Shown: one piece after another, positions 17,202 to 27,962 of the stretch
Layout: each line of letters starts with the position of its first letter
Numbering within the stretch: position 1 is the first letter of the stretch
The notes under the pieces: generated by a model
What the model was told of the DNA's origin: nothing
What the model saw: only the letters and a program-made list of their open reading frames with translations
Database searches by the model: none
Source of the DNA: Polynucleobacter bastaniensis
GTDB lineage: Bacteria > Pseudomonadota > Gammaproteobacteria > Burkholderiales > Burkholderiaceae
Reading direction: 5' to 3'
Assembly: GCF_018882205.1 (NCBI RefSeq)
Contig: NZ_JACVOU010000001.1
Coordinates: 434,001-498,000 of the forward strand
DNA length: 64,000 bases
Translations under genes and position numbers: made by a program

Positions 17202-18566
17202 TTAGGGCTTACCGCGACTAGCGGCTTGCTCTTCGAGGCGATGCTCCAAATAGTGAATGCTGGTTCCGCCTTCGATGAAGTTCGGATCAAGCATGAGTTC
17301 ACGATGCAGTGGCACATTGGTTGTGATGCCATCGATCACCATCTCAGAAAGCGCAATCTGCATACGGCGTATCGCTTGCCCGCGAGTATTGCCATAAGCA
17401 ATTAACTTGCCAATCATGGAGTCGTAATTGGACGGCACTACATAACCACTATAGGCATGTGAATCGACACGAATCCCAGGACCGCCTGGCATATGGAATG
17501 AACCAATTTTCCCTGGGCTTGGTGTGAATTTAAATGGGTCCTCTGCATTAAGACGGCATTCGATGGCATGACCACGGAAGACGATGTCTTTTTGGCGATA
17601 ACTCAGTTTTAAGCCAGCAGCAATACGAATTTGTTCTTGAACAATATCGACACCAGTAATCATTTCGGTGACTGGATGCTCTACTTGAACACGGGTGTTC
17701 ATCTCAATAAAGAAGAATTCGCCATCTTCATACAAGAACTCGAAAGTACCAGCACCACGGTAAGCAATTTTTCTACAGGCTTCAGCGCAGCGCTCACCAA
17801 TTTTGGCGATTGCACGACGATCAATTCCAGGTGCTGGAGCTTCTTCAATTACTTTTTGGTGACGACGTTGCATGGAGCAATCACGCTCACCTAACCAAAT
17901 GGCATTGCCATGGGTATCAGCCAAGATCTGTATCTCAACGTGGCGAGGCTTTTCTAAAAACTTCTCCATATAGACTTCAGGATTACCAAAAGCACGACCC
18001 GCTTCTTCTTTGGTCATGTTGACTGCATTGAGAAGGGCAGCCTCGGTATGGACGACACGCATTCCACGGCCACCACCACCGCCAGCAGCCTTAATAATGA
18101 CTGGATAGCCAACGCGTTTTGCAGTGGCAATAATTTCTTTTGGATCGTTTGGTAAGGCACCTTCTGATCCAGGAACGCAAGGAACGCCAGCTTTAATCAT
18201 GGCACGCTTGGCCGAAACCTTATCACCCATCAGGCGTATTGAGGTTGCAGTGGGGCCAATAAATGCAAAACCAGATTTCTCAACACGTTCAGCAAAGTCG
18301 GCGTTCTCAGAGAGAAAGCCATAGCCTGGGTGAATCGCTTCAGCATCTGTCACTTCAGCCGCCGAAATAATGGCGGGCATATTGAGGTAGCTCAGTGGCG
18401 AGGGAGCGGGGCCAATACAGACCGCTTCGTCTGCAAGCTTCACGTATTTAGCTTCTTTATCTGCAGTCGAGTAGACCACCACAGTTTTAATTCCCAGCTC
18501 GCGACATGCGCGCTGGATGCGGAGAGCAATCTCTCCGCGATTGGCAATCAGAATCTTATCGAACAT
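17202..18566 (-). CDS. accC: Acetyl-CoA carboxylase, biotin carboxylase subunit
   Basis: Carboxylates the biotin on AccB using ATP and bicarbonate, the first half-reaction of fatty-acid synthesis. The 454 residues match the usual length and begin [20 protein letters not shown]. The ATP-grasp core shows the glycine loop [11 protein letters not shown], the EKPRHVEIQ segment, [21 protein letters not shown] and [16 protein letters not shown]. It lies 52 nt after accB in the same operon. Confidence 0.97.
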   Translation of the reverse strand: MFDKILIANRGEIALRIQRACRELGIKTVVVYSTADKEAKYVKLADEAVCIGPAPSPLSYLNMPAIISAAEVTDAEAIHPGYGFLSENADFAERVEKSGFAFIGPTATSIRLMGDKVSAKRAMIKAGVPCVPGSEGALPNDPKEIIATAKRVGYPVIIKAAGGGGGRGMRVVHTEAALLNAVNMTKEEAGRAFGNPEVYMEKFLEKPRHVEIQILADTHGNAIWLGERDCSMQRRHQKVIEEAPAPGIDRRAIAKIGERCAEACRKIAYRGAGTFEFLYEDGEFFFIEMNTRVQVEHPVTEMITGVDIVQEQIRIAAGLKLSYRQKDIVFRGHAIECRLNAEDPFKFTPSPGKIGSFHMPGGPGIRVDSHAYSGYVVPSNYDSMIGKLIAYGNTRGQAIRRMQIALSEMVIDGITTNVPLHRELMLDPNFIEGGTSIHYLEHRLEEQAASRGKP

Positions 18567-18618
18567 GTCGGCTCTGAGTTAAGTAACGGTGGATTGGAAT
18601 AGATCTAAGGGAGATCTA

Positions 18619-19068
18619 TTAAGCAATGATGAACAGCGGTTGATCAAACTCAACGCCTTGACCGTTTTCACAGAGAATTTGCTTAATAACGCCTGCTTGC
18701 TCAGACTCAATTTCATTGAGAAGTTTCATCGCTTCAATAATGCACAGCGTTTGACCCACTTTGACCGTGTCACCAACTTTGACGAAATCCGGGGACTCGG
18801 GGTTTGGGGCGCGATAGAAGGTACCAACCATGGGTGAGCGAGCAACAAAACCAGTTTCAGCGGGCGCTTCTTGAATAATTGGTAAAGCCGCAGGTGCGGC
18901 TTGCGTAGCTTGAACAGACGCTGGATTGGCGTAGACCACTTGACCCGCAGGAGCTGGGGAGCCGGCATTCACAATACGAACACGATCTTCACCTTCATTG
19001 ACTTCTAACTCAGAAATTCCTGATTCAGAAACAAGGTCGATTAGGGTTTTTAGTTTTCTTAGGTCCAT
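18619..19068 (-). CDS. accB: Acetyl-CoA carboxylase biotin carboxyl carrier protein
   Basis: Carrier that moves the carboxyl group on biotin between AccC and the carboxyltransferase. The 149 residues consist of an N-terminal helical part ([23 protein letters not shown]), an Ala/Pro-rich linker at about 37-72, and a biotinyl domain from about 73 with [13 protein letters not shown] and the biotin lysine K115 in [11 protein letters not shown]. It lies 36 nt after aroQ and before accC; the order aroQ-accB-accC is widespread. Confidence 0.97.
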   Translation of the reverse strand: MDLRKLKTLIDLVSESGISELEVNEGEDRVRIVNAGSPAPAGQVVYANPASVQATQAAPAALPIIQEAPAETGFVARSPMVGTFYRAPNPESPDFVKVGDTVKVGQTLCIIEAMKLLNEIESEQAGVIKQILCENGQGVEFDQPLFIIA

Positions 19069-19104
19069 GGAAAGGCTTCCTCTCGGGTAATTCTGAATAA
19101 ATCT

Positions 19105-19554
19105 TTATTTTTGTAAACGGGCGATAGCTGCTTGCAGTGCTAATTCGTAACCAATGGCGCCCAAACCGCAGATAACGCCGGTAGCAATATCAGACAGGTA
19201 GGAGTGTTTGCGGAACTCCTCACGTTGATGAATATTAGACAGGTGTATTTCAGTAAATGGGATAGCAACCCCAGCTAGCGCATCACGCAAGGCAACGCTG
19301 GTATGGGTAAAAGCGCCTGGATTGATGATGATGAAATCCACCCCATCTTGTTTGGCCTTTTGAACTCGGTCAATCAGCTCGCCTTCATGGTTGCTTTGAA
19401 AGGTGGATAAATCAACTGAGTGGGACTTGGCAATCGCACCCAGCTTTGTATGAATATCTTCCATGGTAGTTTTGCCGTAAACCTCTGGCTCACGGGTTCC
19501 CAACAGATTGAGGTTAGGACCTTGGATAATGAGAATTGAAGTATTTTTCGACAT
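19105..19554 (-). CDS. aroQ: Type II 3-dehydroquinate dehydratase
   Basis: Converts 3-dehydroquinate to 3-dehydroshikimate, step three of the shikimate pathway. The 149-residue length is that of the dodecameric type II enzyme. Visible motifs are [16 protein letters not shown] with the catalytic tyrosine, [27 protein letters not shown] and [17 protein letters not shown] with the catalytic histidine region. First gene of the aroQ-accB-accC-prmA run, so its upstream region likely holds the operon promoter. Confidence 0.97.
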   Translation of the reverse strand: MSKNTSILIIQGPNLNLLGTREPEVYGKTTMEDIHTKLGAIAKSHSVDLSTFQSNHEGELIDRVQKAKQDGVDFIIINPGAFTHTSVALRDALAGVAIPFTEIHLSNIHQREEFRKHSYLSDIATGVICGLGAIGYELALQAAIARLQK

Positions 19555-19623
19555 AGATCGATAGTTTTAGATGCAGTTAAGTTTTGTTGCCGAGATAAAG
19601 CTTTTCTCTGAAAACTGCTAACT

Positions 19624-19660
19624 AGATGAAGAATTTTCTTCATCTTGCAGGCAAAGTATA
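19624..19660 (-). promoter_or_regulatory. Putative aroQ-acc operon -10 box with an adjacent inverted repeat
   Basis: On the minus strand TATACT at 19655-19660 is a five-of-six match to a -10 box, about 100 nt before the aroQ ATG. Just downstream, AGATGAAGA (19624-19632) and TCTTCATCT (19637-19645) form a perfect 9-bp inverted repeat with a 4-nt centre, placed near the expected start site where an operator or leader hairpin would act. A GGGCA/TGCCC repeat (19666-19677) lies in the spacer. No good -35 is visible. Confidence 0.4.
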
Positions 19661-19728
19661 CCCCCGGGCAGTTGCCCAAACCCTAAAAATGACGCAATAA
19701 ACAGGCTATTTTTTTAACATCTACAGCG

Positions 19729-19746
19729 TAAATATTGCAATATTTA
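19729..19746. repeat. 18-bp perfect palindrome
   Basis: TAAATATTGCAATATTTA is its own reverse complement over 18 bases, centred at 19737/19738. It lies in the gap between the tlpA-like gene and aroQ, both on the minus strand, about 70 bases upstream of the putative aroQ -10 box. Its form suits a homodimeric transcription factor site. Confidence 0.5.
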
Positions 19747-19803
19747 GCTCACAAACTGCCAATTTTGACCTACCTGGCGAGCGCAAAGATCATTTAAAAA
19801 GTC

Positions 19804-20331
19804 TTATAAAGCTAATTTAATTGCGCTTCTGAGCTCTTCTTCGCTTATCTTTCCTAATTTGCTGCTAGTAGACTTGCCTTGAGAATTAATGATGACGGTA
19901 TAAGGAAGTGCACCTTGGGCATTCCCCATCTGCTTTGAGATATTGCTGCCCTCAAGTCCGCCAATCACAATGGGATAAGAAACTGGGGTTATTTCTAGGA
20001 ATTGACGAATATTAGATGGTGAATCGATGCCGATGCCGACAAATAAGACATTTTGATTTTTAAACTCTGCTTGTAATTTGTCCAAAGTGGGCATTTCTTC
20101 AACGCAGGGAGGGCACCAGGATGCCCAAAAGTTCACCACAAGGACTTTTTCGCGCCATTCTTTGGTGTCTACTGATTTTCCAGTCGGTGTTTGCCAGGGG
20201 TTGGCAAAAAAGGCCCTGATAGCAGGGTCATCTGCCAGCTCTGTTCTGAAGATCCATTGAGAAGTCGCCACTCCCGCAGCAAGGGCCACGAGGTTAAATC
20301 CAATGATGCTAATCCACTGTCTTCGATTCAT
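19804..20331 (-). CDS. TlpA-like membrane-anchored thioredoxin
   Basis: Periplasmic thiol-disulfide reductase of the TlpA/ResA type. The product is 175 residues from the ATG at 20331: an N-terminal signal anchor (about residues 6-25) followed by a thioredoxin fold with the active site WASWCPPCVEEMP, the cis-proline segment ALPYTVIINSQG, and the insertion typical of TlpA. It probably reduces exported proteins such as apocytochrome c, but the substrate is not shown. The ATG is chosen over GTG at 20337 because GGAG lies 5 nt before it. It is divergent from mpl with 26 bases between. Confidence 0.87.
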   Translation of the reverse strand: MNRRQWISIIGFNLVALAAGVATSQWIFRTELADDPAIRAFFANPWQTPTGKSVDTKEWREKVLVVNFWASWCPPCVEEMPTLDKLQAEFKNQNVLFVGIGIDSPSNIRQFLEITPVSYPIVIGGLEGSNISKQMGNAQGALPYTVIINSQGKSTSSKLGKISEEELRSAIKLAL

Positions 20332-20357
20332 TGCCACTCCTTAGCTAAAATTCCCCA

Positions 20358-21764
20358 ATGCATATTCATATCTTGGGCATTTGCGGTACTTTCATGGGCG
20401 GCATTGCCGCAATCGCTCGGCAGGCCGGACATCGGGTAACTGGCTGTGACGCCAACGTATATCCACCAATGAGTACTCAGCTGGAAGCGCAGGGTATTGA
20501 ACTCATCGAAGGATTTTCGCCCGATCAATTATTACAGTTTGAGACGATGCCAGATTTATTTGTCATTGGTAATGTCGTTTCGCGTGGCAATCCACTGATG
20601 GAAGCGATTCTTAATCAAGGGCTTCCTTACACCTCTGGCCCTCAGTGGTTGGGTGAGCAAGTTCTGTTTGGTAGGCATGTTTTGGCTGTTGCTGGTACAC
20701 ACGGCAAAACAACTACCTCTGCCATGCTGGCTTGGATCTTAGAATTCAATAATTACAAACCCGGATATTTGATTGGTGGAGTGCCATTGAATTTCACCGT
20801 ATCCGCCCGCTTAGGCGAGAGTCAATATTTCGTAATCGAAGCCGATGAATACGACACGGCGTTTTTTGATAAGCGCAGTAAGTTTGTTCACTATCGCCCG
20901 CGCACCGCTTTGTTAAATAATCTCGAGTTTGATCACGCCGATATTTTTGCTGATCTTGCTGCAATTGAAACGCAGTTTCATCATTTGGTCCGGACGGTGC
21001 CAGGCAATGGTCTTGTTGTGGTTAATGGCGAAGAGCCCGCCTTAGAAAGAGTCATTGCACGAGGTGCTTGGGCACCTGTTGAAAAGTTTGGCCAGGATCA
21101 ACACAATGCCTGGTCTTTAATTTCTCAAGATGCCGATGGCTTCATCGTTTTGCAAGATGGCAAAGAGCTTGCAACGGTGACTTGGGCTCCTGACTCTGGA
21201 GTTATGGGTCGACATAATCAGCTCAATGCATTGGCAGCTATTGCGTCAGCAAATCATATTGGTATTACACCAGCCGATGCCGCACGCGCTTTAGCTGAGT
21301 TCAAAAATGTGAAACGTCGTTTAGAGACGATTGGTGTTGCAAATAAAGTAACCGTATACGATGACTTTGCGCACCACCCAACCGCAATTATTACTACGGT
21401 AGATGGCTTGCGTCGAAGGGTGGGGCGGTCCCGTATTTTGGCAGTCTTGGAGCCTCGTTCTAATACGATGAAACTCGGAGTGATGAAGGCACAACTACCC
21501 AATAGTTTGGAAGCAGCCGATAAGATTTTTGCATACGGTGCAAGCACCGGTAAAGATTCTTTAGGTTGGGACTTAAATGAAGTCTTAGCCCCATTAAATG
21601 CAAAGAGTGACAATCGTGCTGTAGCCTTTGATGATCCATCTGCTTTAGTTGAGGCCGTTGCAAATGAAGCAAGGCCTGGCGACCATATTTTGGTGATGAG
21701 TAATGGTGGCTTTGGTGGAGTGCACCAAAAAATATTGACTGCAATACAAGAGAAAGCAAAGTAA
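20358..21764 (+). CDS. mpl: UDP-MurNAc:L-alanyl-gamma-D-glutamyl-meso-diaminopimelate ligase
   Basis: Peptidoglycan recycling ligase that attaches recovered murein tripeptide to UDP-MurNAc. The 468-residue Mur ligase begins [22 protein letters not shown], typical of Mpl rather than MurC. The ATP site is GTHGKTT at 113-119; [21 protein letters not shown] and [11 protein letters not shown] match the central and C-terminal Mur motifs. It works in the same pathway as the AmpD-like protein at 8.5 kb, which releases the peptide. Its stop codon overlaps the next ATG (TAATG). Confidence 0.95.
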   Translation: MHIHILGICGTFMGGIAAIARQAGHRVTGCDANVYPPMSTQLEAQGIELIEGFSPDQLLQFETMPDLFVIGNVVSRGNPLMEAILNQGLPYTSGPQWLGEQVLFGRHVLAVAGTHGKTTTSAMLAWILEFNNYKPGYLIGGVPLNFTVSARLGESQYFVIEADEYDTAFFDKRSKFVHYRPRTALLNNLEFDHADIFADLAAIETQFHHLVRTVPGNGLVVVNGEEPALERVIARGAWAPVEKFGQDQHNAWSLISQDADGFIVLQDGKELATVTWAPDSGVMGRHNQLNALAAIASANHIGITPADAARALAEFKNVKRRLETIGVANKVTVYDDFAHHPTAIITTVDGLRRRVGRSRILAVLEPRSNTMKLGVMKAQLPNSLEAADKIFAYGASTGKDSLGWDLNEVLAPLNAKSDNRAVAFDDPSALVEAVANEARPGDHILVMSNGGFGGVHQKILTAIQEKAK

Positions 21765-22498
21765 TGAGTATGAGACTAAAAGATAAAGTAGCCATCATTA
21801 CTGGTGCTGCAAAAGGCATTGGTTTTGCAACTGCTAAACGTTTTGCGCAAGAGGGTGCAAAGGTGATGATTGCGGATGTGAATCCCGAGGCTGTTAAGGC
21901 TGCAGTGGAACTCATTCCAGGCTCAGAAGCCTATGTAATGAACGTGACTGATCGTGCAAGTGTTGAAGCGGCTGTTGATCAAATCATGCAGCACCATGGA
22001 CGTATTGATGTTCTGATTAATAACGCTGGTATCACTCAAGACGCACGCTTAGTTAAAATGACCGAAGCACAATTTGATACAGTGATTGATGTCAATCTCA
22101 AAGGTGTTTTTAATTGCTCGCAGTTGGTAGTACCGCATATGTTGGAGGCTGGTAAAGGCGCTGTCGTAAATGCTTCTAGTGTCGTGGGCATTTATGGAAA
22201 CTTTGGCCAGACCAACTATTCAGCAACCAAGTTTGGAGTGATTGGATTCACCAAAACTTGGGCGCGTGAATTGGGCCCAAAAGGTATTCGGGTAAATGCA
22301 GTTTGTCCTGGCTTTATTGCTACCGAGATGGTCAAAGCGATGCCAGAAAATATTCTGAAAGATATTGAGAGACGCAGTTGGTTAGGTCGCTTAGGCACTC
22401 CCGAAGAAATGGCGAACGTGTATTTATTTCTAGCGAGTGATGAGGCGAGCTATGTCAATGGTGTTGCGCTTGAGGCCAGCGGCGGGATCTCACTCTAA
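21764..22498 (+). CDS. FabG-like short-chain dehydrogenase/reductase
   Basis: NAD(P)H-dependent 3-ketoacyl reductase-like SDR of 244 residues. It has TGAAKGIG at 13-20, NNAG at 86-89, and the catalytic set S139, Y152, K156 in NASSVVGIY and NYSATK, with PGFIATEMV after the active site. It could be a FabG-type 3-oxoacyl-ACP reductase or an acetoacetyl-CoA reductase; neighbours do not decide, because the other fab genes are not in the window. It overlaps mpl by one base and precedes the RNB nuclease by two bases, suggesting one transcript. Confidence 0.85.
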   Translation: MSMRLKDKVAIITGAAKGIGFATAKRFAQEGAKVMIADVNPEAVKAAVELIPGSEAYVMNVTDRASVEAAVDQIMQHHGRIDVLINNAGITQDARLVKMTEAQFDTVIDVNLKGVFNCSQLVVPHMLEAGKGAVVNASSVVGIYGNFGQTNYSATKFGVIGFTKTWARELGPKGIRVNAVCPGFIATEMVKAMPENILKDIERRSWLGRLGTPEEMANVYLFLASDEASYVNGVALEASGGISL

Positions 22499-22500
22499 CG

Positions 22501-24489
22501 ATGCATCTTTTATATGAAGAGGGTGGCGATATTAAGGTCGCCACAGTCCAGTCTGCTTCGGGCGCTGGAGATGCCCAATCTTGGCAAGCAACTAGTTTGT
22601 CTGGAAAAAAGATTAAGTTAAAAGCCAAAGAGGTTTGGTTACGCTTTGAGAAGCCAGAGCCACAGCCATTGATGGATGAGGCAAATGCCCTATCCAAAGA
22701 ACTCGATCTGCAATTCTTGTGGGATTGCGCGCCAGATGAAGAGTTTGGCTTGGTAGATGTTGCCCACGAGTACTTTGGTGCACAAGCAAATATTCCGCAA
22801 CAGACTGCATTGGCCATTGCATTACAGGGGGCGCCAGTCTTCTTCAGACGTAAAGGGCGGGGACGTTTTCAAAGGGCACCGCTTGAGCAATTGCAGGCTG
22901 GTTTAGCAGCGCTCGAGCGCAAGCAAAAAGAATTGGAGCAGGAGAGTGCATGGCAGCAAGAACTAGTGGCTGGCGTATTTCCAGAGACGCTCAAGTCTCA
23001 GGCAAATCAACTGCTGTTTTCTCCGGATAAAAATACCTCTGCCTATAAGGCATTGATTGCAGCATGTACCGAGTCAGGGGAGTCGCCTGCGCAGTTAATG
23101 ATCCGCTGTGGTGCGATTGATTCACCTTTGCAATATCACCAAGGGATGTTCTTAAAGGCGCATTTCCCTCAAGGCGCAGCACATGAGCAAAGTTTGGTAG
23201 TTGATCAAGTTGCGTTAGATGCTGCTATTTCAGAATTGCCCCTAGCTGAAGTGACCGCATTCTCGATAGATGACTCAGGCACCACTGAAATCGATGATGC
23301 TTTATCGGTCACTGCGCTCGAGGGTGGTGGACATCGTATCGGTATTCATATTGCGGCACCTGGCTTGGTGATTGCCAAGGATGATGCTTTAGATAAGGTT
23401 GCGCGCACTCGCATGTCTACCGTATATTTCCCTGGCGACAAGATTACGATGTTGCCTGATTCGGTGATTACGCAGTTCTCATTGGATGAAGGCGCCGCTC
23501 GTCCAGCTTTATCGATTTATGTAGATATTGATGTGGCTGGAGTTGTGGATAAAGAGACTCTGCAGTTGCGCGCTGAGATGGTTCCGGTGGGGGCGAATCT
23601 TCGGCTAGAGAATTTAGAGTATTTGGTGACAGAAGAAAGTTTGGCTGATGAATCGTCTGACTATGCTTATCGTCAGGAGCTCAGCGTGTTGTGGGCCGCA
23701 GCCAAGTTATTGCATGCAGGGCGCCAGGAGCAGCGTGTAGCAAATGGGTTGCGCGCTGAACAGTTGGGGGTCTTGGATCCCAATGCCTTAGCGAGAGACT
23801 TTCATTTTCAAATCAAAGAAGTGGATGGATCGCAGCGAGTAGACATTACTCCTCGTCAACGTGGCTCTATCGTCGATACTATCGTTGCTGAGTGGATGAT
23901 TTATTGCAATAGCGCTTCAGGACGCTTATTGGCAGATCATGGGATACCTGGTTTGTTCCGTACTCAAAAGGGTTGGGGCCCCTTACGCACGCGTATGCAG
24001 ACAACTCCAGGCCCACATGAAGGCTTGGGTTTGGAGTATTACGCTTGGTGTACTTCCCCTTTGCGCCGTTACTCAGATTTAGTGAATCAGTGGCAGTTAA
24101 TTGCTATAGCAAAACATGGTATTACTGCCAAGATGGTAGCGCCATTCCCGCCGCGTGATGCCGCATTAATGGGTATCGCCGCCGACTTTGAAGCTTGCTA
24201 TTCAGCCTACGGTGAATACCAAGATCGCCTCGAGAAATACTGGTGCTTGCGCTGGGTTTCTCAGGATGAAGTTCCTAAGCAAGTCTTTGTGAGACATCTC
24301 AAAGAAGGTATGTCCCGAGTAGAGTCAGTCCCATTGCATCTTCCAGTTCCCGAGTTGGCGGCCCATCCACGGATGACTCGAGCTGAAGTGAGTGTGGCTG
24401 ATGTGGATCTCTTGCAACTCTCCGCCGGGGTTCGGGTTCTTCATATTGAAACCCTAGAGGTTCCTGAGAGTGATGCAAGTCCCACCTAA
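22501..24489 (+). CDS. RNB-domain exoribonuclease (RNase II/R family)
   Basis: Hydrolytic 3'-5' exoribonuclease. The 662 residues hold a divergent N-terminal region (1-240) with a charged segment at about 135-150, then the RNB catalytic domain from about 250. The metal-binding aspartates lie in SIDDSGTTEIDDALSV (D257, D258, D265, D266), followed by GIHIAAPGLVI, PRQRGSIVDTIVAEWMI and TSPLRRYSDLVNQWQL. Its length fits RNase II more than RNase R and no clear C-terminal S1 domain is seen, so I do not assign rnb or rnr. The 3' end overlaps the TonB-like gene. Confidence 0.88.
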   Translation: MHLLYEEGGDIKVATVQSASGAGDAQSWQATSLSGKKIKLKAKEVWLRFEKPEPQPLMDEANALSKELDLQFLWDCAPDEEFGLVDVAHEYFGAQANIPQQTALAIALQGAPVFFRRKGRGRFQRAPLEQLQAGLAALERKQKELEQESAWQQELVAGVFPETLKSQANQLLFSPDKNTSAYKALIAACTESGESPAQLMIRCGAIDSPLQYHQGMFLKAHFPQGAAHEQSLVVDQVALDAAISELPLAEVTAFSIDDSGTTEIDDALSVTALEGGGHRIGIHIAAPGLVIAKDDALDKVARTRMSTVYFPGDKITMLPDSVITQFSLDEGAARPALSIYVDIDVAGVVDKETLQLRAEMVPVGANLRLENLEYLVTEESLADESSDYAYRQELSVLWAAAKLLHAGRQEQRVANGLRAEQLGVLDPNALARDFHFQIKEVDGSQRVDITPRQRGSIVDTIVAEWMIYCNSASGRLLADHGIPGLFRTQKGWGPLRTRMQTTPGPHEGLGLEYYAWCTSPLRRYSDLVNQWQLIAIAKHGITAKMVAPFPPRDAALMGIAADFEACYSAYGEYQDRLEKYWCLRWVSQDEVPKQVFVRHLKEGMSRVESVPLHLPVPELAAHPRMTRAEVSVADVDLLQLSAGVRVLHIETLEVPESDASPT

Positions 24490-25330
24490 GCTGACTCAGA
24501 TAGTGGGGTGCCTAGGTAGTTGGCAACGCTACCTATTTCTCTATGCCCTAGCCCTCTCGATTTTGCTTCATCTCATCTTTTTATCCTTCCGTTGGGGCAT
24601 GGGAGAAATTGAAAATCGTCGTTTAAACACACCACTCAGCGTTGTCTTAGTGAATGCTAGCAATCCAGTGGCACCCAAGCAGGCCAATAAATTAGCCCAA
24701 GCAGATTTGCATGGAGGCGGCAACACCCTTAATCAGGATGCTAGTGCGCTCCATCGAGCCAGACTCGGTGCAGATGCTCGTCTCGAGGCTTTAGAAAAAC
24801 AGCAAAAACAAATGCTGGCCAAGCTCGAAGCAGATCGAGCGCTCTCTGGCGGTCGCAAAAGTGGTGATGAGAAACAAGTAACACCTCAGCTAAATTCTTT
24901 AGAGGCTGAGCTGGCTAAGCGTTTGCAAGCTAATGGTCGCGAGCCTCGTCGTAAGGTCTTGACTGGGGCCAGTACTAAGGCGGTTGTCTTTGCGCAGTAT
25001 TACGATGCCATGCGTCAAAAAATAGAGGCTTATGGCAGCGCATTTTTCCCACGGGCTAACGGTCGCCCCCTGTACGGAAGTTTGGTGATTGTGGTGAGCG
25101 TAGATGCTCAGGGGCGTATTGCCAAAAATGCTCAAGGTAAGGATGGTTTAAGTATTGGACGAAGCTCTGGCAATCCTGAGTTGGATCGCCAGGCCTTAGC
25201 GATCGTTCGTGCTTCTGCCCCCTTTGGAGTTTTCCCCGCAGAAATGCGTAACCAGCTTGATATCCTAGATTGGGTTTCTACTTTTGATTTCACGCGGGAT
25301 GGATCTGATCGCTTGGATTTGCGTCCTTAA
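24473..25330 (+). CDS. TonB-family energy transducer-like protein
   Basis: Inner-membrane anchored periplasmic protein likely to couple the proton-motive force to outer-membrane transport or a related process. From the ATG at 24473 it has 285 residues: one N-terminal transmembrane helix (about 20-38, [20 protein letters not shown]), an Ala/Gln/Lys-rich helical stretch with coiled-coil character (about 95-150), and a C-terminal TonB-like fold with [15 protein letters not shown] and [19 protein letters not shown]. It has no ExbB/ExbD neighbours and no obvious Pro-Lys/Pro-Glu stretch. It overlaps the end of the RNB gene by 17 bases. Confidence 0.8.
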   Translation: MQVPPKLTQIVGCLGSWQRYLFLYALALSILLHLIFLSFRWGMGEIENRRLNTPLSVVLVNASNPVAPKQANKLAQADLHGGGNTLNQDASALHRARLGADARLEALEKQQKQMLAKLEADRALSGGRKSGDEKQVTPQLNSLEAELAKRLQANGREPRRKVLTGASTKAVVFAQYYDAMRQKIEAYGSAFFPRANGRPLYGSLVIVVSVDAQGRIAKNAQGKDGLSIGRSSGNPELDRQALAIVRASAPFGVFPAEMRNQLDILDWVSTFDFTRDGSDRLDLRP

Positions 25331-25371
25331 TTCGGAGGACATCACTCAATTTCGCTTATCCTATAGTTAAT

Positions 25372-26280
25372 ATGAGTCAACTTATTTCCGCTGAGTTACA
25401 TACCGACCCCATTCAATTTCCTGACGTAGATGTCTATGCGGTTGCCGGTAATCCAATCTCCCACAGTAAATCACCTGCTATTCATCAACGATTTGCTGAA
25501 CAGTCAAATCAGAAAATGCACTACGGACGTTTACAGCCTGCAGTTGGTGAATTCAAAATCGCTGCGCAAGCTTTCTTTGCTGCTGGCGGCAAAGGTATGA
25601 ATGTCACCGTGCCATTTAAATTGGATGCCCAAGCTCTTGCAGATGTATTAACACCGCGCGCACAGCTCGCTGGTGCTGTAAATACTTTGCGTATAGAGCA
25701 TGGAAAAATCTATGGTGACAATACCGATGGCGCTGGCTTAGTCAGAGACTTACTGGCGCAGGGTATTCAGATTCAAGGCTCCCGAATTTTATTGCTGGGA
25801 GCGGGCGGCGCTTCTCGTGGAGTACTAGGTCCTTTACTAGAGCAATCGCCTGCAGAGTTAATGATTGCCAATCGATCCAATGCCAAGGCCGAGGAGTTGG
25901 TTCAGCTATTTAGTGATTTGGCTCACTCCCTACAAGTTGTATTGACTGTAGTTACTTTGAGCGAGCTGGAGGATGTAAGCAAGACTGCATCTCCTTTTGA
26001 TCTCATTATTAATGCTACTGCTGCAGGTTTATCTGATGAATCTCCCATTAGCGATGCCGCAGCAAGCAATGTATTTACTCCGCAGTCTTTTGCCTACGAT
26101 ATGGTCTACGGCAAAGTCACTGCCTTAATGCAGCAAGCATTGCATCGCGGTGCACGAGTTAGTGATGGCTTGGGTATGCTGGTAGAACAGGCCGCAGATG
26201 CTTTCTTAATTTGGCGTGGTGCCCAGCTTGTTGATGCGATTGATTCTCGCGCTGTATTGGCAGAACTTCGCACTTCCTAA
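25372..26280 (+). CDS. aroE: Shikimate dehydrogenase
   Basis: NADPH-dependent reduction of 3-dehydroshikimate to shikimate. The 302-residue protein shows [20 protein letters not shown], the catalytic lysine in [23 protein letters not shown], the nucleotide-binding loop [15 protein letters not shown] and the C-terminal [19 protein letters not shown]. The first 18 residues are a short extension relative to E. coli (272 residues). It precedes mtgA by 17 bases, a pairing usual in betaproteobacteria. Confidence 0.96.
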   Translation: MSQLISAELHTDPIQFPDVDVYAVAGNPISHSKSPAIHQRFAEQSNQKMHYGRLQPAVGEFKIAAQAFFAAGGKGMNVTVPFKLDAQALADVLTPRAQLAGAVNTLRIEHGKIYGDNTDGAGLVRDLLAQGIQIQGSRILLLGAGGASRGVLGPLLEQSPAELMIANRSNAKAEELVQLFSDLAHSLQVVLTVVTLSELEDVSKTASPFDLIINATAAGLSDESPISDAAASNVFTPQSFAYDMVYGKVTALMQQALHRGARVSDGLGMLVEQAADAFLIWRGAQLVDAIDSRAVLAELRTS

Positions 26281-26297
26281 TTCCTAGCTAAGCTTGA

Positions 26298-27041
26298 ATG
26301 CGTTGGCTTTCTTATCTTCTGAAATGTTTAGTGGGTGGCTTTATTGCCATGCAAATGTATTTTGTCATTCAGATTGGTTTATGGGTAGTGCTTGATCCTA
26401 GTAGCACTGCATTTCAAAGGGCTGAACGTTGGCGCCTTTGCGGTCTGGCATGGTCTTGCCCAGTGCAGTCATCTTGGGTTCCTTACGACAAAATCTCCAG
26501 CAATCTCAAGCGTGCTGTTTTAGTGAGTGAAGACGATATCTTTTTTCAGCATATGGGTGTGCGGTTTGATGATATGAAAAAAGCATGGGCTAAAAACTCA
26601 CAACTTAATCAACAGGGTGGTGGCAAATCCAAAACTGCTTTGCGTGGGGGCTCTACGATTACACAGCAACTAGCAAAGAATCTTTTTCTTTCTTCCGAGC
26701 AGAATTATTTTCGTAAAGGACAGGAGCTCATCATTACGGGTTTGTTAGAGGTAATGCTTCCCAAGCAACGTCTATATGAAATCTATTTAAATTCAGTGGA
26801 GTGGGGTGAGGGCATCTTTGGTATTGGCGCAGCTTCTCAGCATTATTACGGCATTAAGCCGGCATCACTTGATCGAGAGCAGGCTGCAGCTTTAGCATCA
26901 GCTTTACCTGCACCGAAGTGTTTTGACAAAGTGCAGTACTGCCGTAAGGCTAATATTCATTTCCCTACGCGACAAGACTTTATTCTCGAAAACATGGACA
27001 GGGTCGCTTTAGCCCCCATTCAGAAACCAAAAGCGCGCTAG
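26298..27041 (+). CDS. mtgA: Monofunctional peptidoglycan glycosyltransferase
   Basis: Inner-membrane GT51 enzyme that polymerises lipid II into glycan strands. The 247 residues start with a transmembrane anchor (about 5-30) followed by the GT51 domain: SEDDIFFQHMGVRFDDM with the catalytic glutamate, RGGSTITQQLAKNLFLS, and LEVMLPKQRLYEIYLNSVEWG. It has no transpeptidase domain, as expected for MtgA. It ends two bases before the convergent pyrF. Confidence 0.95.
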   Translation: MRWLSYLLKCLVGGFIAMQMYFVIQIGLWVVLDPSSTAFQRAERWRLCGLAWSCPVQSSWVPYDKISSNLKRAVLVSEDDIFFQHMGVRFDDMKKAWAKNSQLNQQGGGKSKTALRGGSTITQQLAKNLFLSSEQNYFRKGQELIITGLLEVMLPKQRLYEIYLNSVEWGEGIFGIGAASQHYYGIKPASLDREQAAALASALPAPKCFDKVQYCRKANIHFPTRQDFILENMDRVALAPIQKPKAR

Positions 27042-27043
27042 TG

Positions 27044-27889
27044 TTACTTGGTACTTGCAGTTCTTAGTGCATCTCTTGTTGCGATGGCCACTTTTCTGGC
27101 TGCCTCAGCAAAATCATTTCCTGCGCTTGCATACAAGATTGCTCTAGAAGAATTGATCATCATGCCCGTGCCAGGCTGATTGGGTATGATGCCAGCTTTC
27201 ACAGTGGCATCGATATCGCCACCTTGAGCACCAATGCCGGGAATGAGTAAGGGCATCTCGCCCACAATCGCTCGCACCTTAGCAATTTCCTCGGGGAAGG
27301 TTGCGCCAACTACTAGGCTAATTTGGCCTGAGGTATTCCATTGTTTTGCAGCGAGTTTGGCCACATGAAGGTAAAGGGGTTCACCATCAGGTGACACATT
27401 TAGAAACTGAAGATCGGAGCCTCCTGGGTTGGAGGTGCGACATAAAATAATTACGCCCTTGCCAGCATGCTTCAAATAAGGCTCGATCGTGTCAAAGCCC
27501 ATGTAAGGATTCACGGTAACAGCATCCGCACCATAACGCTCAAAGGCTTCTAAGGCGTAGTGGTCAGCTGTACTACCGATATCACCACGCTTGGAGTCGA
27601 GGATGACGGGGATGTGGGGATATTTATCTTTAAGGTAGCGAGTCAGTTTTTCTAGTTGCGCTTCGGCCCTTTGGGAGGCGAAGTAAGCGAACTGGGGCTT
27701 AAAGGAGCAGGTCGTATCCGCAGTGGCATCAGCGATCTCGCGGCAGAACTCAAAAATCCCCTCAGGCTTACCCTGAAATACGGCGGGCAAACGCTTGGGA
27801 TCTGGATCAAAGCCCACACACAACATACTGCCTTGGGAAGCCCACGCGGACTGTAGTTGTTGGGTAAAGGTATTTGAGCTAGAGTTCAT
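27044..27889 (-). CDS. pyrF: Orotidine 5'-phosphate decarboxylase, type 2
   Basis: Last step of UMP synthesis: decarboxylates orotidine monophosphate. From the ATG at 27887-27889 it encodes 281 residues starting [13 protein letters not shown]; the longer reading from 27946 adds an unsupported N-terminus. Motifs are [13 protein letters not shown], the catalytic segment [27 protein letters not shown] and [10 protein letters not shown]. The DSKRGDI form and size match the type 2 family found in betaproteobacteria and actinobacteria. Confidence 0.95.
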   Translation of the reverse strand: MNSSSNTFTQQLQSAWASQGSMLCVGFDPDPKRLPAVFQGKPEGIFEFCREIADATADTTCSFKPQFAYFASQRAEAQLEKLTRYLKDKYPHIPVILDSKRGDIGSTADHYALEAFERYGADAVTVNPYMGFDTIEPYLKHAGKGVIILCRTSNPGGSDLQFLNVSPDGEPLYLHVAKLAAKQWNTSGQISLVVGATFPEEIAKVRAIVGEMPLLIPGIGAQGGDIDATVKAGIIPNQPGTGMMINSSRAILYASAGNDFAEAARKVAIATRDALRTASTK

Positions 27890-27962
27890 TAGGATTAAGC
27901 TTATTTTAGTCAAACTGTTATATCCATAGGATAAACTAGCGACCATTCCTTAGGAGTTCACC

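Noticed and set aside
19374..19679. Alternative minus-strand frame across the start of aroQ
   Set aside because: It lies in another frame over aroQ codons and the upstream promoter region, and resembles no family.
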